From Kryptolebias marmoratus (lineage: Eukaryota > Chordata > Actinopteri > Cyprinodontiformes > Rivulidae), in the NCBI RefSeq assembly GCF_001649575.2, contig NC_051446.1, positions 24,954,627 through 25,018,626 of the forward strand: a stretch of DNA of 64,000 nt. The letters run 5' to 3'. The translations under genes were made by a program, and so were the position numbers. Positions 1 to 12,140 of the stretch are shown here, one piece after another (the stretch's first letter is position 1; every line of letters starts with the position of its first letter). Under the pieces are notes generated by a model that was not told the origin of the DNA, searched no databases, and saw only the letters and a program-made list of their open reading frames with translations.

Positions 1-97
1 CGTTCTCTGAATCCTGCAGGTCGTTCTCTGAATCCTGCAGGCCGTTCTCTGAATCCTGCAGGTCGTTCTCTGAATCCTGCAGGCCGTTCTCATGAGT
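1..97. repeat. 21-bp tandem repeat at left edge
   Basis: Four full copies and one partial copy of a 21-bp unit, CGTTCTCTGAATCCTGCAGG followed by alternating T or C. The alternation gives a 42-bp higher-order period. Each unit carries the palindrome CCTGCAGG. The array is cut by the window edge, so its true length is unknown. It would lie in the intron following the visible slc16a5 exon. Confidence 0.9.
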
Positions 98-954
98 TCT
101 GATACAATCTGCACCAACTGAGTGACCTTTCTATGAACGGGCCTGAAATATGTTTGCTCTGTAACTGATAGGCTGGCACTCGCGTGTTTTTATACCCGGA
201 GGCTGTAAATCTGCACTTCAGCAGCAACAGTTGCTGTTTCAGGAACATCTTCCCATCCTTGAATACGTTGTTTCAGCTCATAAACAACTTCTGTCGGGGG
301 AGGACGGGTCACAGTGTGCCTGAGAGCGAGGGGATTAAATTCAGAAGGCTAACTTTGTTCTGGAGCTCTGAACTGACAGTTAAAGCCTCATGTGACTTGG
401 AACAGCTGATGTGAAAGCTTTCAGGCTCTGATTTCTTCAGAAATAAAGCTGTGACAGAAGAGACGGCGAAGACGAACCTCGAAGCTCTCGTCGTGTTTTC
501 CTCAGATTAAGATCTGAAAACTCAAAGCGTTCCTCTTCAGAACCGCCTCTAGATCTGTCTAATAAACCCCCCTATTTCCACCCCGGTGCCTCCGCCTTTG
601 TGCCAAACAATCTGTTCCTGCGTGTCAGCGCCCCGACGCAGAAATGATTCAGATATTTGCACTAATCCTGAAACCAAAGCGTCACATTAGTGACTAGAAG
701 CTGAAAGCAGGACTCCTTACTGCTGGAGTTCCACTGAATTTAGGCAACAAAAAAACAAGAACTTCCTGTTTTCACCTGAAACCAGGATCTTAGGAGAGAA
801 AAGGTTATAAATAAAAGCAGTTTTGGATCGAGGAGCGTTGTTTCAGCCCGCTGCAGGAACTCAGATCTACTGAGGTTCTACCAGAACCTGCAGAACCCAG
901 AGAACGTTTGTGTTTTCAGGTCGCTGTGAAGGAATAACTGGTTGGTGCTTCTGG

Positions 955-1165
955 ATGACATGTAGCCGTGGCAGCCATCTTGAACTCAGCTGAAGCTGTT
1001 AACCAGTCGTAGGTGAACATCCAGCGGGCGATGAGATATTTTACTAACAGAAACAGGGTTGACGCTACTACCACACCACATCTTAGCTCAGGAGCTGAAA
1101 AATGGACCGAGCTGGAGACATTTTTCCGTTTGCTGTAGCGGCCATCTTGAATATAACACATCGTA
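955..1165 (-). repeat. Dispersed teleost repeat, two fragments
   Basis: Two minus-oriented fragments of a family that recurs through the window. One has GGCAGCCATCTTGAA near 970 followed by a GATATTTTACTAACAG stretch near 1035-1050. The other has GCGGCCATCTTGAAT near 1139. The plus-orientation landmarks of the family are GTTAGCAAAATATCTC, TTCAAGATGGC and a terminal GGCGGGCGATATGCATTC. It has no coding potential. Confidence 0.55.
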
Positions 1166-1534
1166 CAACTTATTCAGCTTTTAGAGACATGATTTAAATG
1201 ATTAATTAGTAATTTAGTCGGATCGTGTGGCGGGTCGTTTATAAAACTTTTACTTTTCTGTTGAAGGAGTTCCTCTAAGGAGAGGCAGGGAGGCGGCTGC
1301 TGAAGGAACATGAAGTTCTCTGAGTTCACCTGAAAGAGGAGGAACTCAGGCTGGATTGTGTTGACAGAACAGATTGTTTTAGGTTTTAACCCACTGCAGT
1401 AAACTGATGTTTTCCTGGAAAAACTTCAGTTTTTTCATTTCTTAGCTTCTGAACCCAAAACAGGAAACAACCTGAGGGTTTACAGGCAGCTTGTGTTTTA
1501 ATAGGAATAAAAACGGCCTCCCTGAAAGTCCTTC

Positions 1535-1645
1535 TTACAGATCTATCCAAGGTTTTTAAGGACAGGGTTTACCCACCACATCAGGTGACCTGGACATCTC
1601 CAGGAGTCCCACAGGGGTCAGTTTTAGGACCAGCCTGGGTCAGAA
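1535..1645 (+). mobile_element. Non-LTR reverse transcriptase relic
   Basis: Read on the plus strand around 1588-1632, the sequence translates as TWTSPGVPQGSVLGP, which contains the GVPQGSVLGP block typical of LINE reverse transcriptases. The flanks are out of frame, and only about 100 bp is recognisable, so this is a dead 5'- and 3'-truncated fragment. L2-like or Rex-like elements of fish are likely sources, but the fragment is too short to assign. Confidence 0.7.
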
Positions 1646-2780
1646 ACAGCTGCTCCTGGTTTCAGTCTCAGCTTTTATGAAGGGTAACGTTGGTTCCCAG
1701 CAGGAAAAGGTGCCGTCTGCCCTCCCCATTGTTCCCACCACACAGGGGTCATCACAGAAATAAAACTTTTACTCCTCGTTAGAATGGAGGGGTTTTAAGC
1801 CTCTCACTCATTCCACGTCACGCTCTGACGGATGATTTAACATCTTCAGACCTTCACAGACCCATCCTCTGTCCGGTTCCATCATCTTCGTCCTGCTCGA
1901 GGACTTGTGAACGGCAGCGTCCCAGCTCCGGCCCCTCGGGCTGTCCGGGCCTGATCGGGGCGAGGAGAACAGGCCTCGGCAGGATCAGCTGTCAGAACCG
2001 CTCCTGCTCATATTTCAGCATTTTATTCAAATTTTAGATGAACGTTTTGTTGTGTCTCAGTGAGACTAACCTGGAGGTCAAACCTTCTTATTTCACTGTA
2101 AATTACTGACATTTGATCAATATTGTGTTAAATTCTAACAACTGCTGCGTCTTTAAGGCATTAATGCGCCTCAGGATGGAAACATACGTGCTGCATCATC
2201 AGTGAATAAATCTACTTTCTGCAAACAAACGATGCTGTCGAACAAATATTTCATTAAAGGTGGGGCGTCCTGAATGCCCTCGCTGGCGCTCTGTTTAATG
2301 TTTAACTGAGCTGGAATAAAGCGTGACAAACGAGGAAGTTGACATTATCGACCGGACACCACATACCTGCACAAAGACAGATTTATGAAATCAGAAGTAC
2401 GTCGGTAAGAGGCGAGTTAGATGAACACAAAGTTCGTCTGAAGTGAGGATTATTACTTCTCTAAACTTCCCTGTGGCACGTGGGAAACCAACCGGCTGCA
2501 GGTTCTCAGGAAATAATCTGATCTAAACCAAGAAAATCAGCAGGAGCTGAAAACAGCCTGAAATTCTCACATCTACACATTAAAGAGCAGCTTCAGTGGG
2601 ACAAATCTGAAGCTGCTGTGCAGGTTTGAATAATTATTTAGAACTAAAACCACAAATGAATCCTTTTACAGAGGATCTGGTTTGTTCAGCTGCCTGTAAA
2701 CGAGCGCAGCGGGCTCGTTACCAGGCTGGATGAGGATTAATGGGGTAACGGTTGGACGTTTCATGCGCCATCAGATTTAC

Positions 2781-3063
2781 CTCCTGCATGAAGCGCCGAC
2801 GTCATGATGGACGTCACCCAGGACGTCTCGCTGTTGGACGCCTGAAACTCAGTCTGCAGGTCCGTGAAGAAGATTCCCATGCAGGCGGGCAAACCCAGGG
2901 CCAAGGCCAGGACCAGGACGGTGCCGGCCAGGACCACCCAGCCCCAACCGCCGTCCGGCGCCGGAGCCGCGGGGTCTCGGATCTCACCGCTCTGCTCCGT
3001 GTCCTCGGCCTCCGAGCGGAGGCGGTGATCCATCGAGGCCCCGGTTCCATTCTGCTGAGTCAT
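2781..3063 (-). CDS. slc16a5: Monocarboxylate transporter 6, first coding exon
   Basis: This is the N-terminal coding exon of an SLC16/MCT-family transporter, a twelve-helix plasma-membrane carrier. The 94 visible residues contain the family signature DGGWGWVV at residues 37-44, the start of membrane helix 1 (about 41-64), and the stretch FQASNSETSW before helix 2. That stretch and the neighbouring GIFF block closely match MCT6 rather than other SLC16 members. The ATG at 3063 has a fair context (AGAACATGA). The exon ends in phase 1 at a GTAAAT donor. No further exon was found to the left, so the rest lies outside the window and the following intron exceeds 2.7 kb. Human SLC16A5 also lies directly downstream of KCTD2 in the same orientation, as here. 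Human MCT6 is reported to carry drugs such as bumetanide; the physiological substrate is uncertain. Confidence 0.85.
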
Positions 3064-3174
3064 GTTCTGCTGGGCCGTTCACCGCCCATGACACGGCGCC
3101 CGCTGCGAGCGTCGGGGAGACCTGGAACCACAGGAGCACAGCGGGCGTCAGAACGTGGCTGACACTCAGTTCTG

Positions 3175-3262
3175 ATAGCTGCGGGGGCCATCTTGAATTG
3201 TTAATGAGCTGTAGATGTGCTGAAATTTTAGGAAATATTTTGCTGACAGACAGACATTTCTG
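3175..3262 (-). repeat. Dispersed teleost repeat fragment
   Basis: A minus-oriented piece of the same family as at 955-1165. GGCCATCTTGAATTG near 3187 is followed about 45 bp later by GGAAATATTTTGCTGAC. It sits just upstream of the slc16a5 coding exon and may be part of its 5' intron. Confidence 0.55.
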
Positions 3263-4593
3263 TGGTAGTAGCTGAGCATCATTCCCATCATTTCTCAGCA
3301 CAGTAAGATGATCTCAGTGTGAACGGACCGGGTTTAAGAAAACTTCATAACGTTCCAGAAAGGTTCTGGATTTTAAAACTCCGATCAAATCTTAAAAACT
3401 CCAGATTGAAGAAGAAGACGTGATCTGAGGGCTTCAAACGACTCAGATTCATTTATTTTTCCTCCAAACCGACCGGGTTTTATTCTGGAGAATCACACAT
3501 AAAATCCAGATTTAAACAATCAGACAGAATTGTTTTTGTTTTTTAGTTTTAAAAAATGAAACAAATTTCACTTTATTTCGGCTGGATCTGATTAGGAAAC
3601 GGTAAAAAGGGACGTAAAGTTTGTTCCTGAGAGCAGCTGTGAGCCGGAAACAGAAATCTGATCCCGGTTCAGGATTTAATTTCCTCGCTCCGACCGCTCC
3701 GACACACAAGAATGTTCCGACTTGTTTTGAGCGGCTCAAAGCAACACAGTTCATCCCCGCCGCATTTTCCCAAAACAGCCGCTAAAAACTGAGATATTTA
3801 AGAAGATTGAGTTTCCTGGTTGTGAAAAGGAGAGTTGGTGCAGAAACATCAGATAAAACAAACTTAGAGGGAAGAAAAGGAGGGAAATCACCGAATGGAG
3901 TGTTTGGAAAAGTCAGACATTAATCACAAATTTCTCAACTTCCTCGGAGAATAACAGCCTGCCGAGTCCACTTCCTGTTTAAGTCCATCAGCTATCAGCT
4001 CGTTAAAAACAAGAATAATAACCCCAGAGTTCATGTCTGAAGCTCTGCGTGAACAAAAGGAGGCATCCGGTGACGTTTGGATAAAACACGAGACTCCTCA
4101 GATCCTCCGAAACGTTTCCAAACGCAGGAGGACATCTGCTGAAAACTGAGATTTAACTTAAAGATCTGTAAAGAAACCCACACAGAACCACTTTTTCTAA
4201 CATTAAATGAGACTAAAACTCTCCTGCTTTAAGTCGTCAGGATTCACAAAATTATTTATTTTGGTTAAATGTCTGAAAATAACGAGAGACAGATTGTTTC
4301 ATTACTTTCTTTAAAGCCACAAACGTGAAGTTTTCTCTGCTTTAAACTGTTTGGAAGAGCCCAGATGATGATGTCACGGCTTTGGAAGCTTCTGATTGGT
4401 TAGTTGACGACATCTGAGTTAACTGGAGGCTCACCTGTGGATGTAGCTAAAGGTTCGCCTCAAACTCGCAGGAGAAAATCCTGAGGAATCAGCCCGGATA
4501 GCAGGAAGAGAACCGAGAACCTCCAGAACTCTGAGAGGATCTCCAGCTGAAGGTTCCTCTGTTCCAACGAGTAGAAACACCACGAGAACGTCA

Positions 4594-4832
4594 TCAGAGG
4601 GACGGGTTCTGGTCAGAAGAATACACTATTAATGTTTGGAGACATGTCCTCTGAGGAGGACCATCGTTACGTTTGGAGAGCGCTTGAATCATCCCAACTG
4701 TGAAGCACGGGGGCGGCAGCATCATGTTGAGAGAACATAACGTGGAAATCCTGAAGCAACGCCTCCGGACATCAGACAGGAAGTTAAAGCTGGGACACAG
4801 AAGGGTCTCCAAGTGGACACCGTCCCTCAGCA
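4594..4832 (+). mobile_element. Tc1/mariner-like transposase relic
   Basis: Contains KHGGGSIML (4703-4729), the conserved HGGGS motif of Tc1-like transposases, followed after a deletion by a stretch resembling the LKLGHR-VSKW region. The reading frame is otherwise broken and no terminal inverted repeats are visible. It is a non-functional, internally deleted copy. Confidence 0.75.
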
Positions 4833-4904
4833 GAAAGGTTAGTCACATGTGGGCGGAGCTAAAGAGGCGAGCGCGAGCACGGCAGCCCATAAACCCGATT
4901 AGAC

Positions 4905-5178
4905 AGAGACAGGGGCGGCTCTTCTGGGCTGTGGAGGCCGGGAGGAAGTGCTCCTCGGGCCGGGCGGCGCCGGGACACGCTCCCTTCGTTCGCTCGCTAT
5001 CGTGTTCTGTCTCAGTTGGTTTAATAAACACGGTCGCAGCGAGGGAAGCAAACATCTGTACGAGGACAGGAGAGCTGAGACGCCGGCGGGAAGAAACTCG
5101 TTTTAACGCCGCCGGAGGAAGGAGGAGCTTCCTGGGAGTTCTGATCCGAGCGTCTCGTGGACGATGAAAGATGTCTTC
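4905..5178 (+). repeat. Unclassified CpG-rich dispersed repeat, copy 1
   Basis: A GC-rich stretch starting CAGAGACAGGGGCGGCTCTT and ending near GACGATGAAAG. It is highly similar to 45049-45334 in the same orientation. Shared blocks include GGGCTGTGGAGGCC, TTAATAAACACG, AAGCAAACATCTGTACGAGG and GAGAGCTGAGACG. The similarity stops sharply at both ends, so this is a discrete element and not a segmental duplication. I do not recognise the family. It follows the Tc1 relic by about 70 bp. Confidence 0.8.
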
Positions 5179-5559
5179 GTGATGTTTTATGGAGCACGAC
5201 GGAGCCCGAACGCTGTCAGGCCAAAGGGGGCCAGAAGGGGGGCCTCATATGTCCAGGTTTGGTCACTGGCCCCCCCGGGGCCCCCCTGCACACCTTAGTT
5301 TAGCTTTCATTACTTCTACAGGAGTTTTTGTGAACATGTTTCTAACCAGCTGTGGGTCAGTTCGGGTTCACATCCTGTCATTAAATCAGCTTCAAATGTT
5401 TAACTGTATTTATGCTCCTTTTTTCCACACAATTTAAATTCTGCTTTCAATTCTGCTTGTTTACGTTTTTAAAACACCCGGATTAACAACCTGAAACGGA
5501 TCACAGCGCTGTCAGGTGAAACTGTTTACACTGAAAGTCGATAAATTATAATATTTATC

Positions 5560-5752
5560 CTCAGACGAGCCGGTTTCCATCAGTGCTGCTCACATCACCC
5601 GCAGAGGAACGGGAAGGAAGCGGTGTCCCCGGCCGTTTTCACCCCGGAAACTGGACCTTTCTGCCGGGAACAGAAGCTGTTTTTGTTCGGTTTTACTCGC
5701 CTGCTTCTCCGGAGCCGCTTCTTCAACTTCTCCGCCCGCCGCTCGCTCCCTG
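5560..5752. promoter_or_regulatory. CpG-rich block, possible slc16a5 promoter
   Basis: CpG-rich sequence running into an assembly gap, with C/G runs of the kind often lost in sequencing. It lies about 2.5 kb upstream of the slc16a5 ATG. It could be the gene's promoter and a non-coding first exon, but no splice donor could be fixed and the gap hides the rest. This is inference only. Confidence 0.3.
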
Positions 5753-5851
5753 NNNNNNNNNNNNNNNNNNNNNNNNNNNNNNNNNNNNNNNNNNNNNNNN
5801 NNNNNNNNNNNNNNNNNNNNNNNNNNNNNNNNNNNNNNNNNNNNNNNNNNN
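5753..5851. other. Assembly gap (99 N)
   Basis: A run of 99 Ns between a CpG-rich block and a G-rich repeat. Open reading frames that cross it are meaningless. Confidence 0.99.
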
Positions 5852-5928
5852 GGGGCTTAGAGGGTGCATGCAGGGCGGGGCTTAGAGATAAGGGGATGGG
5901 GGCGGGGCTTAGAGGGAGGGATACAGGA
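5852..5928 (+). repeat. G-rich GGCGGGGCTTAGAG repeat
   Basis: Three copies of a GGGGCTTAGAG-type unit spaced about 25-30 bp apart, directly after the N gap. The multiple G-runs could form a quadruplex, which may explain the gap. The array probably extends into the unsequenced part. Confidence 0.6.
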
Positions 5929-6079
5929 AGTTCATTCAAACAACCACAGAAGTTTACTGGAAAGATTAACTTTTATCACATATTAAAACCCACCGAGCCC
6001 ACAGGGGACGTGTTGGAAAAAAATAATTAAAATTTTAATTATTTTTTTTATTTTAAATGTGAATTATTAAACATCAGAT

Positions 6080-7060
6080 CTCTTTCATCTAAATCCAACT
6101 GATCATCTTATTGGTTTCTTCTGTCTGACAGAAACCTGGCTACAACAGGAGGATTCTGTTAGAATAAATGAGCCCTGGAGGACCAGCTGCTATTTTCCAG
6201 TCAGAATGATTTATTAACTCTAAACCAATTATTAGTTACAATTCTTTGAAGTCATTGACCCTCAGTCTTTCAATTACAAAATGGAAATCAGAAAAAACAC
6301 ATTTTCTTGTTGTTATACATCATCTTCCAGGCACTTATGCTCAACATGTCCACTAACCTCCTCATCCTCTTCATCAGACTCTTGATTAGGTTCTGACACA
6401 TGTCACAGAGAGTGAAGGCTTAAAACATCCTCACAATCCTGTTCTGTCTGACCATTTTATAACCTTTATGTTTACATTCACAGCCACTGAGAGGAACTTT
6501 TATCATAGTAAATGTTTATCAGAGAATGCTGTGAACACATTTAAAGAATCTATTTATTATTATTATTCTGTCTTGCAGAGTAATGCTAAAAAGCAGCAAC
6601 TTATCTTATGTTGTTGATAATATTACAGCTTCAACACAAACATCACTTGATAAAGTTGCCCCTCTGAAAAAGAAAGTGATCAGTTAGAGGAAGCTGGTTG
6701 AATTCAGAGTTATGTTCTTTAAAACAGGTGTGTGCTAACATGGAAGAATTTTATTTAACCCGGTATAATAGCCTGCTAGAACTGTATATTACTCATCTTT
6801 AATAGCTGAGGACAAGAACAAAAAGATATCTGTTTGATATTGTAGCTAGACTAGTTTTTTTTATGTGGGTGTCAGGTTTCTTCCTGTTAAAAGGAAACTG
6901 TCGCCATCATGATGCTCAGGATGGAGACGAGTCACAATCTGCTTGCTTCCTTAGAAAACTTTTACTGATTGATATTTTACAATGTCAGTGAAAGTTTTTG
7001 TACTCTTGTGCCCTGAGATGACCTCTGCTGTGAATTGAATTAAATCCAGAGCTTATTTTA
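6080..7060 (+). mobile_element. L2-like LINE remnant
   Basis: Near 6110-6165 the plus strand reads LTETWLQQEDSVRINE, the TETWL endonuclease block of LINE ORF2. Near 6630-6680 a TSLDKVAPLKKK-like stretch matches the linker that follows. The region ends at 6990-7060 with the CCCTGAGATGACCTCTGCTG / GAATTGAATTAAAT tail typical of teleost L2-type elements. Frames are broken throughout and most of the reverse transcriptase is missing. Confidence 0.65.
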
Positions 7061-7602
7061 GTGTGCAAGCAGTCAGGTTTGCAGAGCAGGTTTCTGCCTC
7101 TCTGAGACCCAGCAGACATTTGCATCAGGAATCATAAAAAAACAAATTAAACCTGCAGAGTGATCGACTCTCTGTTGACTCACTCACAAACTTTGCTGCT
7201 TGTCTGGTTTCCTGACAGAACAACACTCCAAACAACACGCACAAGTAACGAAAATGTGGATTTTGTGCAACAGAATATTTTCTACCATCAGCTAAATGGC
7301 TTCAGGAACCACCACAAAGTATTTCTAAAACCATATTAGTAAAAACAAACAGAGAGAACTTTTAAAAAGTACATTTTCAATGTCAAATTATTTTGAGATT
7401 AAAAGCAGAACCGAAGCAGCAGCTGCACAGATCTGCAGTAAATATAAGTTTTGTTTAAATCAACCTTGAACCTCTGAACACACAGTGTATCCAGGACAGA
7501 AGAATGTTTTACCTGAAAGAACATCAAGACCTTCAAGGTGAGAGGTTCCATGTCAGGATGTGTTGTACTCACCCAAGGATGCAGAGTGACTCGAGGACTC
7601 GA

Positions 7603-7624
7603 TGAAAAAAAAAAAAAAAAAAAA
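7603..7624 (+). repeat. Poly-A run
   Basis: An uninterrupted run of about 22 A between GATG and TCAAAACCC. It may be a retroelement tail or a simple repeat. Confidence 0.85.
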
Positions 7625-7679
7625 ATCAAAACCCAAACAGCTGATGAGCAGCAGACAAATCCAAACGGAACAAAACCAC

Positions 7680-8280
7680 AAGGAGCATGACACAAACTGA
7701 GGATAGAGTGAGAGCCGGGACATTAAATCAACTGGGAGAGGAGAAAGCTGAGATTAACGATTACCTAGAACAGGTGTGAGCGGTAACCTGAGGACAGGAG
7801 GGACACGAGGACGAACTGAAAAGACAACTGAATGTAAAAAAGGAACAAAACAAACAAAACACAAAGATTGTGACATTTCATTGCAACGAAGAAGACTTCA
7901 GGAGCGTCCAGAGGAAGGCCAGGACCACCTCTTCTTCAGAACAGTTCTACAGAATCACAAGACTTTTGGACAACGTCCTTCGGGACAAGAAAGTGCTTCT
8001 GTCCCAGAATAACTGAAGCTCTGCAGGAAGTCCAGCCTCTCCTGGAGCTCCGACTGCTTGGGACACCTGGAAAACCGTCTGTGCAGAGGAAACGGGGAAT
8101 GCCGCCATGAGCATCTTCATGACCAACGTATGAGGACACTTCTCATCAGAAGGAGGACGAGACTCACAGTTCTGCCCCAGAACAGCAACAGGAATGAAGA
8201 GCGGCATCGAAACCTCCTCTAAGATCAACTCCCTCCAACGATCAGGGCACACGCTGCTAAATGAGAACTAAAGAGCTGAA
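7680..8280. other. Unassigned sequence, possible old transposon
   Basis: Short overlapping open frames exist on both strands but none has a recognisable domain. The phrasing (GAAGAAGACTTCAGGAGCG, GACAACGTCCTTCGGGACAA, CATGAGCATCTTCATGACC) looks like decayed protein-coding repeat DNA, not a host exon. No terminal repeats are visible. Confidence 0.25.
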
Positions 8281-8284
8281 CGCT

Positions 8285-9940
8285 GGTTTTGTTGCGCCGC
8301 TGCTCCTTTTACCTGCTGTCACTCTGGGGAATGTCTCTGGTGACCTCTGGTGGTTCAACGTTTTCATCTCCATCAGTGGCAACAAACCAACAAACAGTCG
8401 TCTGTTTTACTGAGAGCTACTTTAAAGTGGGTCCTTTTTCTTCCATTGCATTAAAAAACAGAACATAATCATTTAGAACAATTTGTTTATACATTATTAG
8501 TGATATTTTCCCAGCTTTGTGGCTGATATCCACGTCTCGGAGGCTTTTACTCGTTCAACTGAGGGAAAATAAAAAGATGGAACCACAAAAAAGGAGCAAA
8601 TATTCTTCAGAAAGACAAAAAGTAAATTAAAGGGGCTCATTGGAAAGTATGAAATGAAACCTAAACAAGGTTATCCTGAACTACATCAAACGATGCAGAT
8701 TGACATATTTACTCCAGCAGTTTCCCACATATATTGATATGAAGTTGTAAAGTTTGCGGGTCTGCACTCAATGTAAACAAAGCTTGACTGACGTGACTTA
8801 CCTACAGAACGACGGCCATGTAGGTAAACAAATATGGCCGATAAGTTTAACACCAGTCACTTTCGGCAGGTAAACAAACACGATCCTGTTCTGTCTGTTT
8901 TTAATCTTTTAATTCTCGCTGACTGACCACACGACCGCGGAGAGTAAATATCAACAAACAGTCAGAGAGCCGCAGTTTTAAAACACGGACACATTTTTAT
9001 GATTTAAAAACCAGACTGGGTTTTGTTAAAATTCTTACATGTAAAGAAACAACATTGGTAGACAAAATCTGAAAAAATATAAAATAAATTAAAGTGAAAC
9101 AAACAAAATGTTTTTTTTGTTTTTTTTCAGCTTTCAAACATTTCTCCACAGTCTTCATCGACAATATTCACATTTGACATCAATACTGTTGATAAATGAA
9201 CACAAAGTTAAGTTATTAAGTGACATTTTCAGTACATCCTAATGAGTATACAGGTGCGCATGTCCACAAACGCATGCAGGTGTTTACAGATTACCTGGTG
9301 AGATGAGCCACAAAGTACTTTCATTTTTCATTTTTCTTATTTTGCACGTTGACCTGCGGGTCGCATAAATGCTCTAGAAACCAAGACTGAGCGTGGAAGG
9401 GTTAATTTAGGTGTTTAAAACTAGCTATAGTTGAATGAGTGAGAGAAAGATACGAAAACTACGTGTAAGCAGAAACATGAGAGTAGGGAATATGTCTTAT
9501 TATCCACCTGCTGAAATATACAACCTTCGCCTCTGCTCCCGTCCACCATGCACCAGAGAAACACAAGGATCGCACATCAGATCTTCATCTCTAGAACAAC
9601 GCATGCTCGGATATTTCCAGGTGCCCAAACAACAAATAAATATATCAATTTTGCAGAATTGTTAACACTGTACATTATCTGTAGCATAATTACTTCAAGT
9701 AGACGGTGAAGACGAATGGTCAACTTACATTAGCTTAAAAATAAAAGTTTGTTTTGTTTTTTTTAGCCAAATAGTTTGACAATCACTGCAAAGTTTTGCG
9801 AGGTCAGTGGTTCCCAACTTTTTTGGCTTTAAATAAAGCAGTGATCCAAATCGGATGTTGAAATAAACTCGAGCTAAAAGTTGGTCTCTAAACACCTTAA
9901 AAATAAACACTTTAAACATTTACAAGAAAATGTTTTAGTC
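8285..9940. other. Intergenic, nothing recognised
   Basis: AT-rich sequence between kctd2 and slc16a5 with short homopolymers, for example T runs near 9112-9128. Open frames are short and show no family signature. Confidence 0.5.
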
Positions 9941-9954
9941 TTTCTAAATGTTAG

Positions 9955-10215
9955 AGGCTCTGGTTAGCATCAACACTGCTTTGAGCAGAAGGCTAACATT
10001 AGCTTACTGATGTTAGCATTACCACAGCTTTAAGGGGAATGCTAACATTAGCACAGCTTTGAGCAGAAGGCTAACATTAGCTTACTGATGTTAGCATTAA
10101 CACAGCTTTAAGGGGAATGCTAACATTAGCACAGCTTTAAGCAAAAGGCTAACATTATCTTACTGATGTGCTTGAAGCTAACTGCTAACATTATCCTGCT
10201 AATGCTAACTTTCAT
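9955..10215 (+). repeat. 78-bp tandem repeat rich in GCTAAC words
   Basis: About 2.7 copies of a 78-bp unit, anchored by GAGCAGAAGGCTAACATTAG at 9983 and 10061 and a diverged third copy at 10139. Each unit contains both GCTAACATTAGC and GATGTTAGCAT, so units can fold on themselves. Confidence 0.85.
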
Positions 10216-10219
10216 TTAA

Positions 10220-12140
10220 TAGCATCAACAGTGAGTCCTGGGACATCACACCTGCTGTTGGCAGTCAGAATATTGTAAATAATTTAGTTTATAAACATTT
10301 TCATTGTTGTTAATTACTGTTAATATTGAAATAAGTCACAAAATGCTGTTTTATAGCCTGACTTTTAACATAAATGTGGAAAATGTAAGCTTGTTTGTTT
10401 GAGCTTTTCTCTGCTAAACAAAGAGGTGAGTGTTTATTGCTTTTTTGGCCAAAGTTGTTTGCGTACCACTATTAAAAATGAATATTATTTACACATTTTC
10501 TCCTCAAATATCTTAATATATGTTGCCACGGTTATTTAACCAGGGCAGCAAAAATAAAAGCCAAAGAAAAAGAGACTGATTAAAATATTTCCAGGTATAA
10601 ATATTCTGCCATGGTGAATAAATTAAATGATAGAGCTGAAAAATTACATTTTAAATCCTCAGTAATGAGTCTAAAGACATAAACATCGACACAAATGTGC
10701 TTCGTGAAACATGCTAGCAGGTGTTTTTTTATTATTTATCATATTTATAATGTTAGATTAATGTACAGGCTAACATCTTTTTTGCATAAATCAAAATTAT
10801 TCATGTTTTTAGCCCTGTGATGGTTAAGATATATTATTTCACAACACTTTTATCCAGATGCTTTTAGCATGACTGGTACAATAAAAAACAAAAACACAGA
10901 CTTAAGGAAGGACCAAAAACAGCAACTTTCCCTTCTTTTCTTTTTTAAGTTGGGAACCACTTAACTGTGCAGCAAAGATAGGATAAATCTGGGTTTATAA
11001 AATGCACAATAAGAACTTTAAACACTGATTACAACCATCTAAAATTGAATTCATAAATGTGGCTTCAGCATGCAACTCAGTAAATGATGACTGGAAGTTT
11101 ACCGTCAAATTAATTCGTGTGAAGAAGAGCACTGCTGGAGTTTTACTAAGATACAAGCAGGAGAGGAAATCTGTCTACAAACATAAAACCAGCTGACTGC
11201 GGACACCATTAGGACGTTTTTACCTCCAGGAGGGAATTAAAGCATCAACGACTACGACTTCGTTCTTTTTTTGCTTGTAGATATAAAAAAAGGAACTTAA
11301 AACAATGCAAGAGATCACATTTTAGGGGCACTAAATATACATTATATTTTAGATAGAAGCCTCCTGTTTTTATTTTATTTTTTAAAGGCAGTAATTCCTA
11401 AACTTCTCAGGTTCTGATCCACAAAAACAACATTTACGTCCCGACTACAGCTGGTTGAAGCGTACGAGCTAAAAAACAAAAATACGATGATGGCACAAAC
11501 GACTGTTTAAGTATCTAATATCAGTTTACGACTGAAGTTTGATATTTTTACTCTTTAACTTTTATTTGATGTCTGGAAATCATCTGGGGACCAACAGCGA
11601 GCTACAAGACGTCCTGTTTGATAAGAGCGAAGGAAACGGCGCCCAAAGAGCTCTGCAAGGCCGCCGATAACAAGCAGACACACACACACTCAAAAAGGAG
11701 GAAAAACAAAGAAAGAGCCACATCACAGACGGTGAAAAGGTGAAGAAGCTGCTGCAGTTTTCTGTCGGCTGAGACGGACGTTAACGGAAAGTTTTCATTC
11801 ATCAAACAGAAACCAAACAGAGCGACTGAACTAAATATAACAAAAATGTTTATTTAACAGCTAAAAGAGCAACAGTGGGTGGATCTCACAGATTTATTTT
11901 AAACAGGTTGATTTATCTGTCAATCGGCTGATACGTTGGATTATAAATAATCTGATATTTTTGACTCACTGAGCAGTTTAATATATTTATTTTCATTAAA
12001 AACAAAAATCAGAATCAATAAAAAGGTTTTAGATGGGAGGTAAGTTTGGAGTTAAAATCGATTCATTTTAAATACAAACATTAAATATTTCTGAATTAAA
12101 TTCATTAAGGATTTAAAAACTTTCAACACAAAACTAATTG
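10220..12140. other. Intergenic, nothing recognised
   Basis: AT-rich DNA downstream of kctd2 with short interrupted frames on both strands and no domain or RNA gene that I can support. Part may belong to a long kctd2 3' untranslated region. Confidence 0.45.

Noticed and set aside
1..97. CRISPR-like direct repeats at the left edge
   Set aside because: Units are head to tail without spacers, and the genome is eukaryotic.
4700..5167. 155-codon plus-strand open frame
   Set aside because: A chance fusion of a Tc1 transposase fragment with the CpG-rich dispersed repeat. The second copy of the repeat does not keep the frame.
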